Positions 41,370 through 49,845 of a stretch of 64,000 bases of DNA are shown piece by piece. Origin of the DNA: Actinospineispora eucalypti (GTDB taxonomy: Bacteria; Actinomycetota; Actinomycetes; Mycobacteriales; Pseudonocardiaceae); contig JACHMT010000007.1 in the NCBI GenBank assembly GCA_014208095.1, positions 62,001 through 126,000 of the forward strand, read 5' to 3'. Numbering within the stretch: the stretch's first letter is position 1; the number at the start of each line of letters is the position of its first letter. The notes under the pieces were generated by a model, which saw only the letters and a program-made list of their open reading frames with translations, made no database searches and was not told the origin of the DNA. A program made the translations under genes and the position numbers.

Positions 41370-42862
41370 TCGGTACCGGGGTAGCCGCGGTCGCCGCCAC
41401 CGGGCTGACCAAGCGTTACCCGGGCGTGACGGCGCTGGACGAGGTGGCGATCTCCTGCCGGCCCGGGCGGGTGCATGCGCTGGTCGGGGAGAACGGGGCG
41501 GGCAAGTCCACCCTGGTGCGGGTGCTCACCGGGAACACCGCCCCGGACGCCGGGGAGATCAGCTTCCGGGGCCGCCCGGTCACCCTGCCCAGCCCCCGCC
41601 ACGCACTGGAGCTGGGCATCGCCTCCGTGCACCAGGAACTGACCGTGCTGCCCGAGCTGACCGTGGCGGAGAACGTGCTGCTCGGCCAGGAGCCGGCCGC
41701 GCGCGGCCGGCTGGACCGGCGCGCCGGCGGAAGAACGGTGGCCGAGGCGCTGGACCGGGTCGGCCTGGCCGGGCTGGACCCGGCGCGGCGAGCCGGCGAG
41801 CTGTCCCTGGCCAACCGGCAGCTGGTGGAGATCGCCCGGGCGCTGGTGCGGGGCGGCCGGCTGCTCATCCTGGACGAGCCCTCGGCGGTGCTCTCCGGCG
41901 ATGCCCGGCAGACGCTGTTCGGGGTGATCCGCGCGCTGGCCACGGACGGGGTGGCGGTGCTCTACATCAGCCACCTGCTGGACGAGGTGCGCACGCTGGC
42001 CGACGACATCACCGTGCTGCGGGACGGCCGGGTGGTCTCCTCCGGCCTCGCGCACGGGTACGACGTGCGCCGGATGGTCCGGGAGATGGTGGGCCGGGAG
42101 GTCGACCTGGTCTACCCGTCGCTGCTGGAAGCCGGGGAACCGACCGTGCTGGAGGTGCGCGGGCTGGTGCCCCGCACGGCCGGGCCGGCACCGGCGCCGG
42201 TGGACCTGACCGTGCGCGCCGGGGAGATCGTCGGACTGGCCGGCCTGGTCGGCTCCGGGCGCAGCCGGCTGCTGCGAACCGTGGCCGGCGCGCGGCCCAG
42301 GGCCGCCGGCACGGTCACCGTGAACGGCTGGAAGGTGCGCGGCGGCCTGCGCCGGGCGGTGGCCGCCGGCCTGGTGCTGGTGCCCGAGGAACGCAAGGCG
42401 GACGGGCTGGTGCTGGAGCTGCCCGCGCGGGCCAACGTCACGCTGGCCAAGGCGCCCCGGGGCTGGCTGTCCGTCCGCCGGGAACGCGCCGCGTTCGCCG
42501 AGGACCAGGCCAAACTGGGTATCCGGGCCGTCGGCCCCGACCAGCCGACCGGCCAGCTCTCCGGGGGCAACCAGCAGAAGCTGGTACTGGCCAAGTGGCT
42601 GCGCCGGCAACCGTCGGTGCTGCTGCTGGACGAACCCACCCGGGGCGTGGACGTCGGGGCCAAGGTCGAGATCTACCGGCTGGTCAGCCGGCTGGCCGGG
42701 CGGGGCATGGCGGTGCTGATCGCGTCCAGCGAGCTGCCCGAGGTGCTCGGGATGTGCCACCGGGTGCTGGTGTGCCGGGGCGGCGCGGTGGTCGGCGAGC
42801 TGTCCGGGGAGGCGCGCACCGAGGAGCGGGCGCTGCGGCTGGCCCTGGGGGTGGCGGAATGA
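41363..42862 (+). CDS. Sugar-type ABC importer ATPase with two ABC domains (RbsA-like)
   Basis: 499 residues from GTG 41363, overlapping the previous stop by 7 bp. First ABC domain: Walker A GENGAGKST, Walker B LLILDEPSAVLSG, but the signature position reads LSLANRQLVEIARAL instead of LSVGQQQ. Second domain: degenerate Walker A GLVGSGRS, signature LSGGNQQKLVLAKWL and Walker B LLLDEPTRGVDVGAK. This asymmetric pair is the rule in RbsA/MglA proteins. Confidence 0.93.
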   Translation: MLIGTGVAAVAATGLTKRYPGVTALDEVAISCRPGRVHALVGENGAGKSTLVRVLTGNTAPDAGEISFRGRPVTLPSPRHALELGIASVHQELTVLPELTVAENVLLGQEPAARGRLDRRAGGRTVAEALDRVGLAGLDPARRAGELSLANRQLVEIARALVRGGRLLILDEPSAVLSGDARQTLFGVIRALATDGVAVLYISHLLDEVRTLADDITVLRDGRVVSSGLAHGYDVRRMVREMVGREVDLVYPSLLEAGEPTVLEVRGLVPRTAGPAPAPVDLTVRAGEIVGLAGLVGSGRSRLLRTVAGARPRAAGTVTVNGWKVRGGLRRAVAAGLVLVPEERKADGLVLELPARANVTLAKAPRGWLSVRRERAAFAEDQAKLGIRAVGPDQPTGQLSGGNQQKLVLAKWLRRQPSVLLLDEPTRGVDVGAKVEIYRLVSRLAGRGMAVLIASSELPEVLGMCHRVLVCRGGAVVGELSGEARTEERALRLALGVAE

Positions 42863-43839
42863 CCACGTTGACGGCCGCGGCCACCGAGCGCCGGACCCCG
42901 GGGAACGGGCTGGCCGGGGCGATCCGGGGCGGCGGCGCGGTGTGGGCGGTGGTGCTCGCCGGGCTGGCCGGGCTCACCCTGGCGCACGGCCCCGGCTTCT
43001 GGTCGCCGGCCAACATGGCCGGGATCCTGGCCGGCACGGTGGTGCTCGGGCTGGTCGCGCTGGGCCAGCACCTGGTGGTGCTCGGCGGCGGCATCGACCT
43101 CTCCGTGGGGTCCACCGCCACACTGGCCGCGCTGCTCACCGCCATCCTGATCGACGGCTACCCGATCCGCACCGTCCCGGTGGTGCTGGCCGTGGTCATG
43201 CTCGGCGCACTGATCGGCCTGGCCCACGGGCTGCTCGTCTCGGCCGCCCGGCTGCCCCCGTTCATCGTCACGCTGGCCACCCTCTACCTGCTGCAGGGCG
43301 TTGCGTTGATGATCAGTACCGGCCCGGCGGGCCAGGTCAGCTCGGCGCTGTCCGGGTTCGCGCTGGGCCGGTTGGGGCCGCTGCCCTACGCGCTGGTGGT
43401 GCTGATCGTGGCGGTGGCCCTGGTGGCCTTCCTGCTGCGCCGCACCGCGTTCGGCCGGCACCTGCGGGCGGTCGGCGGCGACCCGGCGGCGGCGCGGGCG
43501 GCGGGCGTGCGGGTGAACCGGGTGCGGGTGGTCGCGTACCTGCTGTGCGGCGCGCTGGCCGCGCTGGCCGGGGTGCTGCTGGCCGCCCGGGCCACCATCG
43601 GCTCGCCGACCGCCGGGGTGGGCCTGGAGCTTTCCGCGATCACCGTGGTGGTGCTGGGCGGCACCTCGCTGCTCGGCGGGCGGGGCAGCCTGGTCGGCAC
43701 GCTGGGCGGGGTCGCGCTGCTCGCCCTGGTCACCGGCTCGGTCACGGTGCTGCAGCTGCCCGCCACGCTGACCGAACTGATCCGCGGAGTGGTCATCCTG
43801 ATCGCCGCGGCGGTATTCGTGACGAGGCGTTCACGATGA
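42859..43839 (+). CDS. Sugar-type ABC importer permease 2 (RbsC-like)
   Basis: 326 residues from ATG 42859. Same family as the permease at 39253 but clearly diverged: LVALGQHLVVLGGGIDLSVGSTATLAALL, RTAFGRHLRAVGGDPAAARAAGV and LSAITVVVLGGTSLLGGRGSLVGTLGGVA. It ends with ATGA overlap into the amidohydrolase gene. Confidence 0.93.
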   Translation: MTTLTAAATERRTPGNGLAGAIRGGGAVWAVVLAGLAGLTLAHGPGFWSPANMAGILAGTVVLGLVALGQHLVVLGGGIDLSVGSTATLAALLTAILIDGYPIRTVPVVLAVVMLGALIGLAHGLLVSAARLPPFIVTLATLYLLQGVALMISTGPAGQVSSALSGFALGRLGPLPYALVVLIVAVALVAFLLRRTAFGRHLRAVGGDPAAARAAGVRVNRVRVVAYLLCGALAALAGVLLAARATIGSPTAGVGLELSAITVVVLGGTSLLGGRGSLVGTLGGVALLALVTGSVTVLQLPATLTELIRGVVILIAAAVFVTRRSR

Positions 43840-44756
43840 TCGTCGACGGTCACGCGCACGTGTTCGCCGCCGCGCCCGCGCGCCGGCGGCCCCGCAAGCC
43901 GGCCGGCTCGATCGACGCGGACACCCCGGCCGAGCGCGAGCTGGTGCCACCCGGGCGGGACGCGCCGGTGGAGGGGCTGCTAGAGCTGATGGCGGCCAGC
44001 GGTGTCGGGCAGGCCGTGCTGGTCGCGCTGGACGGCAGCTGGCGCGCCGACCAGGCGGTGGCCGACGCCGTGGACCGGCACCCGGGCCGGTTCGCCTCGG
44101 TGGCCGTGGCCGGCGGCGACGAGCTGGGCTGGACCGCCGGCAACCCGGTGGACGCGCTGCGCGAGCGCCGGGCCGAGTTCCCGTTCGACGCACTGCGCAC
44201 CAGCTGGCTGGGCACGCCCAGCCGCCCGCTGGCCGACTCCCCCGCGCTGCCCGTGTTGCGCGCGCTGGCCGAGGCCGGGATGCCCTTGTGGAGCTACCTG
44301 CCGCCGAGCCAGTTCGGGCTGCTCGAACAGCTGGTGACGGCGCTGCCCGAGCTGCCCGTGGTGCTCAACCACCTCGGCTTCTGCCCGCACGACATGCAGG
44401 TGGACGAGCACCTGCGGCCACGCTTCCACGACCCGTTCCCGACCGACCTGGTGACCGGACTGCTCCGCCTGGCCGACGCGCCCAACGTGCACCTGATGGT
44501 CTCCGGCCAGTACGCGCTGTCCGCCGGGCCGCCGCCGTACCCGGACCTGTTCGAGCTGACCCGGAAGCTGGCCGCCGCGTTCGGCCCCGACCGGCTGCTC
44601 TGGGGTTCCGACCATCCCTGGCCCAGCCGGGTGCCCGGCTACCCGGAGCTGCTGGGCCTGGTGGACGCCGCGCTGCCCGACCTCACCCCGGCCGGCCGCG
44701 ACGAGCTGTTCGGCGGCACCGCGCGCCGGCTGTTCCCGTCGCTGCGAGGTAGCTAG
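43836..44756 (+). CDS. Amidohydrolase-2 family metal-dependent hydrolase (lactonase-like)
   Basis: 306 residues from ATG 43836. Metal-site HAH at residues 6-8 (MIVDGHAHVF), conserved LPVVLNHLGFCP, and C-terminal GSDHPWPSRVPGY with the metal-binding aspartate. The group contains sugar lactonases, hydrolases and decarboxylases (ACMSD-like). In this operon a lactonase opening a sugar lactone is the favoured reading; this is inference. Confidence 0.88.
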   Translation: MIVDGHAHVFAAAPARRRPRKPAGSIDADTPAERELVPPGRDAPVEGLLELMAASGVGQAVLVALDGSWRADQAVADAVDRHPGRFASVAVAGGDELGWTAGNPVDALRERRAEFPFDALRTSWLGTPSRPLADSPALPVLRALAEAGMPLWSYLPPSQFGLLEQLVTALPELPVVLNHLGFCPHDMQVDEHLRPRFHDPFPTDLVTGLLRLADAPNVHLMVSGQYALSAGPPPYPDLFELTRKLAAAFGPDRLLWGSDHPWPSRVPGYPELLGLVDAALPDLTPAGRDELFGGTARRLFPSLRGS

Positions 44757-45910
44757 TGCCCGAGCTGTCCCCCGGTGCCACCGGCATGCCCCGATCCGGC
44801 ATCCGCGAGGTGATGGACCTGGCCTGGAGCCTGCCCGGGCCGGTGCTCGGGCTACACGTCGGGGAACCCAGCTTCGCCCCGCCGGAGCACGTGCTGGAGG
44901 CGGCCCGGCGCGCCTACACCGAGGGCCACACCCACTACGTGCCGAACGCCGGTGTGCCCGAGCTGCGCGCCGCGCTGGCCGAGAAGGTGCGCGCGGAGAA
45001 CGGGCTGGACGCCCCGGCGGCACGGTTGGTGGTCACCGCCGGCGGCGCCCAGGCGCTGCACGTGGCGTTCAGCCTCACCGTCTCGGCCGGCGACGAGGTA
45101 CTGGTCCCGGACCCCGGCTGGCCCAACTTCGGCATGGCCGTGCAGCTGCTCGGCGGGGTCCCGGTGCGCTACCCGCTGCACGCCTCCCGGTCGTTCCGGC
45201 CGGACCCGGCGGAGCTGGACCGGCTGGTCACGGACCGCACCAAGGTGATCGTGGTGAACTCGCCGTCCAACCCGCTGGGCTCGGTGCTGCCCGAGGCGGA
45301 CATCCGCGCGCTGGTCGAGTTCGCCGGGCGGCACGACCTGTGGCTGATCTCCGACGAGTGCTACGACGCCCTGGTCTACGGCGACCGGCCGCACACCAGT
45401 CCCGGGATCTTCGATGCCGACGGCCGGGTGCTCTCGGTGTTCAGCTTCTCCAAGACCTACGCGATGACCGGGGTCCGGGTCGGCTACCTGGTGGCGCCGG
45501 AGGCGGCCGCCGCGCACGCCGCCAAGCTGCAGGAAGCCATGATCGCCTGTGTGAACGCGCCGGCCCAGGCGGCCGCGCTCGCCGCGTTGCGCGGCCCGAG
45601 GGACGCGGTACACATGATGCGGGACACCTACCGGCGGCGCCGGGACGCGGCGCTGGCCGCGCTGGACGCCCAGCGGCTGGCCTACCTGGTCCCGCACGGG
45701 GCGTTCTACCTGTGGGTGAACATGTCCGGGAGGCTGGGCCGCGAGCCGGACGTGGCCGGCTGGGCGTTGCGGCTGCTGCGCGAACGTGGCGTCGCGGTGG
45801 CGCCGGGCACCGCGTTCGGCCCGGCCGGGGAGGGCTGGATCCGGCTCTCCCTGGCGGCCGAGACCGAGGACCTGCTGGAAGGCATCAAGCGGATGGGGGA
45901 ACCGATATGA
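44756..45910 (+). CDS. Class I/II PLP-dependent aminotransferase-fold enzyme
   Basis: 384 residues from GTG 44756 (TAGTG overlap). PLP residues: N172 in NSPSNPLG, D200 in LWLISDECYDALVYGD, Schiff-base K233 in SFSKTYAMTGVRVGY, and a C-terminal Arg in EGWIRLSLA. Fold-type I aspartate/aromatic aminotransferase group. In context it could transaminate an amino-sugar acid to a 2-keto acid or, like D-glucosaminate dehydratases (also PLP enzymes), eliminate water and ammonia to give a 2-keto-3-deoxy acid. Confidence 0.9.
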   Translation: MPELSPGATGMPRSGIREVMDLAWSLPGPVLGLHVGEPSFAPPEHVLEAARRAYTEGHTHYVPNAGVPELRAALAEKVRAENGLDAPAARLVVTAGGAQALHVAFSLTVSAGDEVLVPDPGWPNFGMAVQLLGGVPVRYPLHASRSFRPDPAELDRLVTDRTKVIVVNSPSNPLGSVLPEADIRALVEFAGRHDLWLISDECYDALVYGDRPHTSPGIFDADGRVLSVFSFSKTYAMTGVRVGYLVAPEAAAAHAAKLQEAMIACVNAPAQAAALAALRGPRDAVHMMRDTYRRRRDAALAALDAQRLAYLVPHGAFYLWVNMSGRLGREPDVAGWALRLLRERGVAVAPGTAFGPAGEGWIRLSLAAETEDLLEGIKRMGEPI

Positions 45911-46527
45911 CGATCGGCGGGGACGGCCCGGCGGACCGGGTGATCGCGATTCTGCGGGGCAGCCGGGGCGAGCGACTGGACGCGGTGTGCGACACCCTGC
46001 TCGGCGCCGGGCTGCGCTACCTGGAGGTCACCACCAACACGCCCGGCTGGTTCGGCGCGGTGCGCCGGCTGGCCGGCACGGGCGCCGAGGTGGGGGTGGG
46101 CACCGTGCGCACCCCGGCGCAGGTGGATGAAGCCGCCCGCGCCGGTGCCCGGTTCGTCGTCGCGCCGGGGACGAACGCGCTGGTCGGCGCGCGGGCCGCC
46201 GAGCTGGGCCTGGCCTGGTACCCGGGCGCGCTGAGCCCCACCGAGATCGAGCACGCGGCGTCGCTGGGCGCCACGGCGGTGAAGGTCTTCCCGGCGCGCT
46301 CGCTGGGCGGCGCGGACTACCTGCGCGAGGTGCGCGCGCCGCTGGACGACATCCCGCTGGTACCCACCGGCGGGGTGCGGATCGACGAGGTGGCCGGCTA
46401 CCTGGCCGTCGGCGCCGTCGCGGTCGGACTCGGCGGCCAGCTCATGGGCGATGCGCTCAGCTCGGCCGACCCGGACCTCGGGGCGCTCGCCCGGCGCGCC
46501 GAGCAGGCGCTCGCGGCCGCTTCGTGA
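45907..46527 (+). CDS. KDPG/KHG-type 2-keto-3-deoxy-(phospho)gluconate aldolase
   Basis: 206 residues from ATG 45907. Class I aldolase barrel: Glu in LRYLEVTTNTPG (E40), GVGTVRTPAQVDEAARAGARFVVAPG, Schiff-base lysine K126 in GATAVKVFPA, and phosphate-binding VPTGGV. It cleaves 2-keto-3-deoxy-6-phosphogluconate (or a related phosphorylated 2-keto-3-deoxy acid) to pyruvate plus a triose. Overlaps the aminotransferase stop and the next start, so the two last genes form the lower end of the pathway. Confidence 0.93.
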   Translation: MTIGGDGPADRVIAILRGSRGERLDAVCDTLLGAGLRYLEVTTNTPGWFGAVRRLAGTGAEVGVGTVRTPAQVDEAARAGARFVVAPGTNALVGARAAELGLAWYPGALSPTEIEHAASLGATAVKVFPARSLGGADYLREVRAPLDDIPLVPTGGVRIDEVAGYLAVGAVAVGLGGQLMGDALSSADPDLGALARRAEQALAAAS

Positions 46528-47495
46528 GCGAGCTCCCGGCGCCGGGCGGCGGTGTCGTCACCTTCGGCGAGACGATGGCGCGGCTCAGCTCCCCCGGGGT
46601 GGGGCCGATGCGGCACGCCCGGTCGCTGCGGCTGGGCATCGCCGGCGCCGAGTCCAACCTGGCCATCGGGGTGCGCCGGCTGGGCGTGCCGGCGGCCTGG
46701 CTGGGGCGGGTCGGGGCCGACGAGTTCGGCGAGCTGATCCGGTCCACCGTGGCCGGCCAGGGCGTGGCCACCACCGCGATCGTGGACCCGGATGCCCCCA
46801 CCGGCCTGTTGTTCAAGGAACGGCGCACCGCCACCCGCACCCGGGTCCAGTACTACCGCTCGGGCAGCGCCGGCTCCCGGCTCACCCCGGACGACCTGGA
46901 CCCCGAACTGATCGCCCGCTCCCAGATCCTGCACCTCACCGGCATCACCCCGGCGCTCGGCGACAGCGCCCGGCGCGCCGTGACCGCCGGCATCGAGCTG
47001 GCCCGGGCGCACGGCGTGACGGTGTCGGTGGACCTGAACTACCGGGCCGCGCTGTGGCCACCGGAGCAGGCCGGCGCCGCGTTCCGCGAGCTGGTGGAGG
47101 GGGCGGACATCGTGCTGGCCACCGAGGAGGAAGCCGCCATGGCCCTCGGCACCTCCTCGCTCGACGCCGAGTCACTGCGCGACGGCCTGGCCGGACTCGG
47201 TCCGGCCGAGGTACTGGTGAAACGCGGCGAGCGCGGCGCACTGGCCCGCATCGACGGCCGGGCGTACGAGGTGCCGCCCCGGCGGGTGACCGTGCTGGAC
47301 CCGGTGGGCGCGGGCGACGCGTTCGCGGCGGGCTACCTGGCCAGCCGCTGTCGAGGCGCCGACCCGGGGACCCGCCTGGCCGTGGCCGCCACCACCGGAG
47401 CCTTCGCGGTCACCGTCGCCGGCGACTGGGAAGGCGCCCCCACCCTGGACGAACTACGCCTGCTCGACAACCACGGCGACGGCGTAGCCCGTTAG
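46524..47495 (+). CDS. PfkB-family sugar-acid kinase (2-keto-3-deoxygluconate kinase-like)
   Basis: 323 residues from GTG 46524. Ribokinase/PfkB fold: FGETMARLSSPGVG and LGIAGAESNLAIGVRRLG at the N-terminus, and the C-terminal signature DPVGAGDAFAAGYLASRC with the catalytic aspartate. The ARTxxxYYRxGSAxSxL-like segment (RTATRTRVQYYRSGSAGSRL) is typical of KdgK. It should phosphorylate a 2-keto-3-deoxy sugar acid before the aldolase acts. Last gene of the operon; no terminator hairpin was obvious. Confidence 0.92.
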   Translation: MSELPAPGGGVVTFGETMARLSSPGVGPMRHARSLRLGIAGAESNLAIGVRRLGVPAAWLGRVGADEFGELIRSTVAGQGVATTAIVDPDAPTGLLFKERRTATRTRVQYYRSGSAGSRLTPDDLDPELIARSQILHLTGITPALGDSARRAVTAGIELARAHGVTVSVDLNYRAALWPPEQAGAAFRELVEGADIVLATEEEAAMALGTSSLDAESLRDGLAGLGPAEVLVKRGERGALARIDGRAYEVPPRRVTVLDPVGAGDAFAAGYLASRCRGADPGTRLAVAATTGAFAVTVAGDWEGAPTLDELRLLDNHGDGVAR

Positions 47496-47503
47496 TCCCG
47501 GAG

Positions 47504-47899
47504 TCAGCGGCGGGTCAGGGCTACCGCGTCGATCTCGATCAGCCAGTCGGGTTTGGCCAGGGCGGCGACCTGGAAGAGGGTGTCGGCCGGGTAGGGCTCG
47601 GTGAAGAACTCCTCCCGCAGCTTGATGATCACGTCCAGGGTGCGGGGCATGTCGGTGACCATGATGGTCACCCGGACGACGTCGGCCAGGCTGGACCCGG
47701 CCGCCTCCAGCACCGTCGCCAGGTTGTGGAAGGCGCGCCTGGCCTGCGCCTCCACGTCGTCACCGCCGACCGTGCGGCCGGCTTCGTCGATGCCGGCCTG
47801 GCCGGAGATGAAGATCAGGTTGTCGGCCCGGATACCCAGGGAGATCTTGTACGGCTCGTACCAGTCGGGGTCGTGCGTCACGCGTTCGATCCGTGTCAT
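47504..47899 (-). CDS. RidA (YjgF/YER057c/UK114) family protein
   Basis: 131 residues from ATG 47899. RidA fold: LGIRADNLIFISGQAGIDEAGRTVGGDDVEAQARRAFHNLATVLEAAGSSLADVVRVTIMVTDM with C-terminal PDWLIEIDAVAL. The conserved arginine of the imine-binding site near the C-terminus is not seen in the usual place (IEIDAVALTRR). Family role: hydrolysis of reactive enamines/imines from PLP enzymes. Convergent with the kinase gene and divergent from an HxlR gene. Confidence 0.9.
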   Translation of the reverse strand: MTRIERVTHDPDWYEPYKISLGIRADNLIFISGQAGIDEAGRTVGGDDVEAQARRAFHNLATVLEAAGSSLADVVRVTIMVTDMPRTLDVIIKLREEFFTEPYPADTLFQVAALAKPDWLIEIDAVALTRR

Positions 47900-47918
47900 G
47901 CCCCGAGTCTGCGGCGAC

Positions 47919-47954
47919 ACTATACGCATGACAAGTACGGTCTTTTTGTATAGT
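47919..47954. promoter_or_regulatory. Divergent -10 boxes forming an inverted repeat
   Basis: ACTATAC (47919-47925) and GTATAGT (47948-47954) are inverse copies of a TATAGT -10 element, one for the RidA gene (leftwards) and one for the HxlR gene (rightwards, TATAGT nine bases before GTG 47963, so probably leaderless). Confidence 0.6.
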
Positions 47955-47962
47955 AAGGAACC

Positions 47963-48289
47963 GTGAAACCAATGGCTGACGAGTGCACCGTGGAAGCGGC
48001 CATGGAGGTGCTCGGCGGCAAGTGGAAGATGGTCATCCTGCGGCACCTGCTCGGCGGTACCCGCCGGTTCGGCGAGCTGCACCGGGAGATGCCCGGGGTC
48101 ACGCCCCGGATGCTCACCCGCCAGCTGCGCGAGCTCGAGCTGGACGGGCTGGTCCGGCGGGAGGTGTACCCGCAGGTGCCGCCCAAGGTGGAGTACTCGG
48201 TGACCGAGGTGGGCGAGAGCCTGCGGGACATCACCGACCGGCTGGAGCGCTGGGGCGAGTGGTACCGGGCGACCGCTCAGACCGGGTAG
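47963..48289 (+). CDS. HxlR-family transcriptional regulator
   Basis: 108 residues from GTG 47963 (ATG 47972 is an alternative). Essentially one wHTH: CTVEAAMEVLGGKWKMVILRHLLGGTRRFGELHREMPGVTPRMLTRQLRELELDGLVRREVYPQVPPKVEYSVTEVG. The cysteine near residue 8 is the conserved redox- or aldehyde-sensing position of HxlR proteins. Divergent from the RidA gene and its probable regulator. The 3' end overlaps cobIJ by 13 bp. Confidence 0.92.
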   Translation: MKPMADECTVEAAMEVLGGKWKMVILRHLLGGTRRFGELHREMPGVTPRMLTRQLRELELDGLVRREVYPQVPPKVEYSVTEVGESLRDITDRLERWGEWYRATAQTG

Positions 48290-49845
48290 CGGCGCGGCGT
48301 GTAGACCACCCGGTCGCCGTCGCCCCGCTCGACCAGCCGGGTGCGCGAGGACCCAATCAGCAGCAGGCAGCGCATATCCACCGCCGCCGGGTCCAGCTCG
48401 GCCAGCGAGGTGACGGTCACCCGCTCCTCCGGGCCGCCGACGTCCCGGCCGACCACCACCGGGGTGTCCGGCGCGCGGTGCTCGAGCAGCAGGTCACGGG
48501 CCGCGCCGAGCTGCCAGGTGCGGCTGCGGGAGGCCGGGTTGTACAGCGCGATGACCAGGTCGGCGGCCGCCGAGGCGGCCAACCGTTCGGCGATCACCGA
48601 CCACGGCTTCAACCGGTCGGACAGCGAGAGCACGCAGTAGTCGTGGCCCAGCGGCGCCCCCACCCGGGCGGCCACGGCCGACGCGGCGGTGAGCCCGGGC
48701 AGCACCCGCACCGGAACGTCCTTCCACCGGGGCTCGCAGGCCACCTCCACCAACGCGCTGGCCATCGCGAACACCCCGGGGTCGCCGGACGAGACCACCG
48801 CCACCCGCGCGCCCTCCCGGGCCAGGTCCAGGGCGAACGCGGCGCGTTCCGACTCCACCCGGTTGTCCGAGGGATGCCGGCGCTGCCGGGCGTTGGCCGG
48901 CACGCGGTCCAGGTACGGCCCATAGCCGACCAGGTCGGTGGCGGCGGCCAGGGCCTCCTGCGCCTCCGGGGTCAGCCACGGCCGCCCGGCCGGCCCCAGC
49001 CCGACGACCACCACTTCGCCGCTATGGCTCTGCGTGGAAATATGCGACACACCTGGGCTTTGGCTCTGCGTGGAAATATGCGACACCCCGGGCATCGACC
49101 CGGCCTCGCGGGCCATCGTCTCCTGGGCCAGCGGGCTCGGCTTCAGCGCCAGGGAGAAGTACGGCACGGAGGACGGGTCCACCTCGGCGAACTCGGCGGT
49201 CCGCTGCTCGGTGGTGCTGGCCCGCTCCACGTAGTGCAGCTGGTCGAGCACGCCGGCGGCCTCGGCCGCCGTGTGCACCGCGGGGAAGTTGCGGCCCAAC
49301 TTGAGCACGGCGGCCGAGTCGGTGGCGGCCAGCCGCCGGGCCAGCTCCTCGGCCGGCAGCGTGCCGGGCAGCACGGTGAGCACCTCGTCCCGCTCCACCA
49401 GCGGCCGGCCCAGCGCGGCGGCGGCGGCGCTCACCGAGGTCACGCCGGCCACCACCTCCGTCGGGTAGCGGTGCGCCAGCCGCTCGTGCAGGTGCATGTA
49501 GGAGCCGTAGAAGAACGGGTCGCCCTCGGCCAGCACCACCACGGTCCGGCCGGCGTCCAGGTGCGCGGCCAGCCGGTCCGCCACATTCGCGTAGAAGTCG
49601 TTCAGCGCGCCCCGGTAGCCGCCGGGATGGTCCACCGTCTCCACGGTGACCGGGTAGATCAGCGGCTCCTCGATCTGGTCCCCGCGCAGGTAGGACTCGG
49701 CGATCCGGCGCGCGGTGCTGCGGCCGTGCCGCGCCGAGTGGTAGGCGATCACGTCCGCCGCACCGATCAGCCGGGCCGCCTTGACGGTGACCAGTTCCGG
49801 GTCACCGGGGCCGACGCCGACGCCGTACAGCCGCCCGGGGCTCAC
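48277..49845 (-). CDS. cobIJ: CobI-CobJ fusion: precorrin-2 C20- and precorrin-3B C17-methyltransferase
   Basis: 522 residues. N-terminal CobI domain (1-236): LYGVGVGPGDPELVTVKAARLIGAADVIAYH and LAEGDPFFYGSYMHLHERL. C-terminal CobJ domain (about 278-522): VVVGLGPAGRPWLTPEAQEAL, VVSSGDPGVFAMASALVE and VIALYNPASRSR. The linker (residues 252-275) consists of a 12-residue tandem repeat PGVSHISTQSQS / PGVSHISTQSHS. Both activities are steps of the aerobic cobalamin route. The start overlaps the cobG stop, so it follows cobG in one transcript. Confidence 0.94.
   Translation of the reverse strand: MSPGRLYGVGVGPGDPELVTVKAARLIGAADVIAYHSARHGRSTARRIAESYLRGDQIEEPLIYPVTVETVDHPGGYRGALNDFYANVADRLAAHLDAGRTVVVLAEGDPFFYGSYMHLHERLAHRYPTEVVAGVTSVSAAAAALGRPLVERDEVLTVLPGTLPAEELARRLAATDSAAVLKLGRNFPAVHTAAEAAGVLDQLHYVERASTTEQRTAEFAEVDPSSVPYFSLALKPSPLAQETMAREAGSMPGVSHISTQSQSPGVSHISTQSHSGEVVVVGLGPAGRPWLTPEAQEALAAATDLVGYGPYLDRVPANARQRRHPSDNRVESERAAFALDLAREGARVAVVSSGDPGVFAMASALVEVACEPRWKDVPVRVLPGLTAASAVAARVGAPLGHDYCVLSLSDRLKPWSVIAERLAASAAADLVIALYNPASRSRTWQLGAARDLLLEHRAPDTPVVVGRDVGGPEERVTVTSLAELDPAAVDMRCLLLIGSSRTRLVERGDGDRVVYTPRRYPV
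49021..49092 (-). repeat. 36-bp tandem repeat in the CobI-CobJ linker
   Basis: Units 49021-49056 and 49057-49092 share GGCTCTGCGTGGAAATATGC and flanks. Read in the gene's direction the core is CATATTTCCACGCAGAGC, AT-rich by local standards. The same core recurs once in cobN at 55691-55713. Confidence 0.9.

Noticed and set aside
47919..47954. Dedicated HxlR operator palindrome
   Set aside because: The ACTATAC/GTATAGT inverted repeat is more simply explained by two divergent TATAGT -10 boxes.
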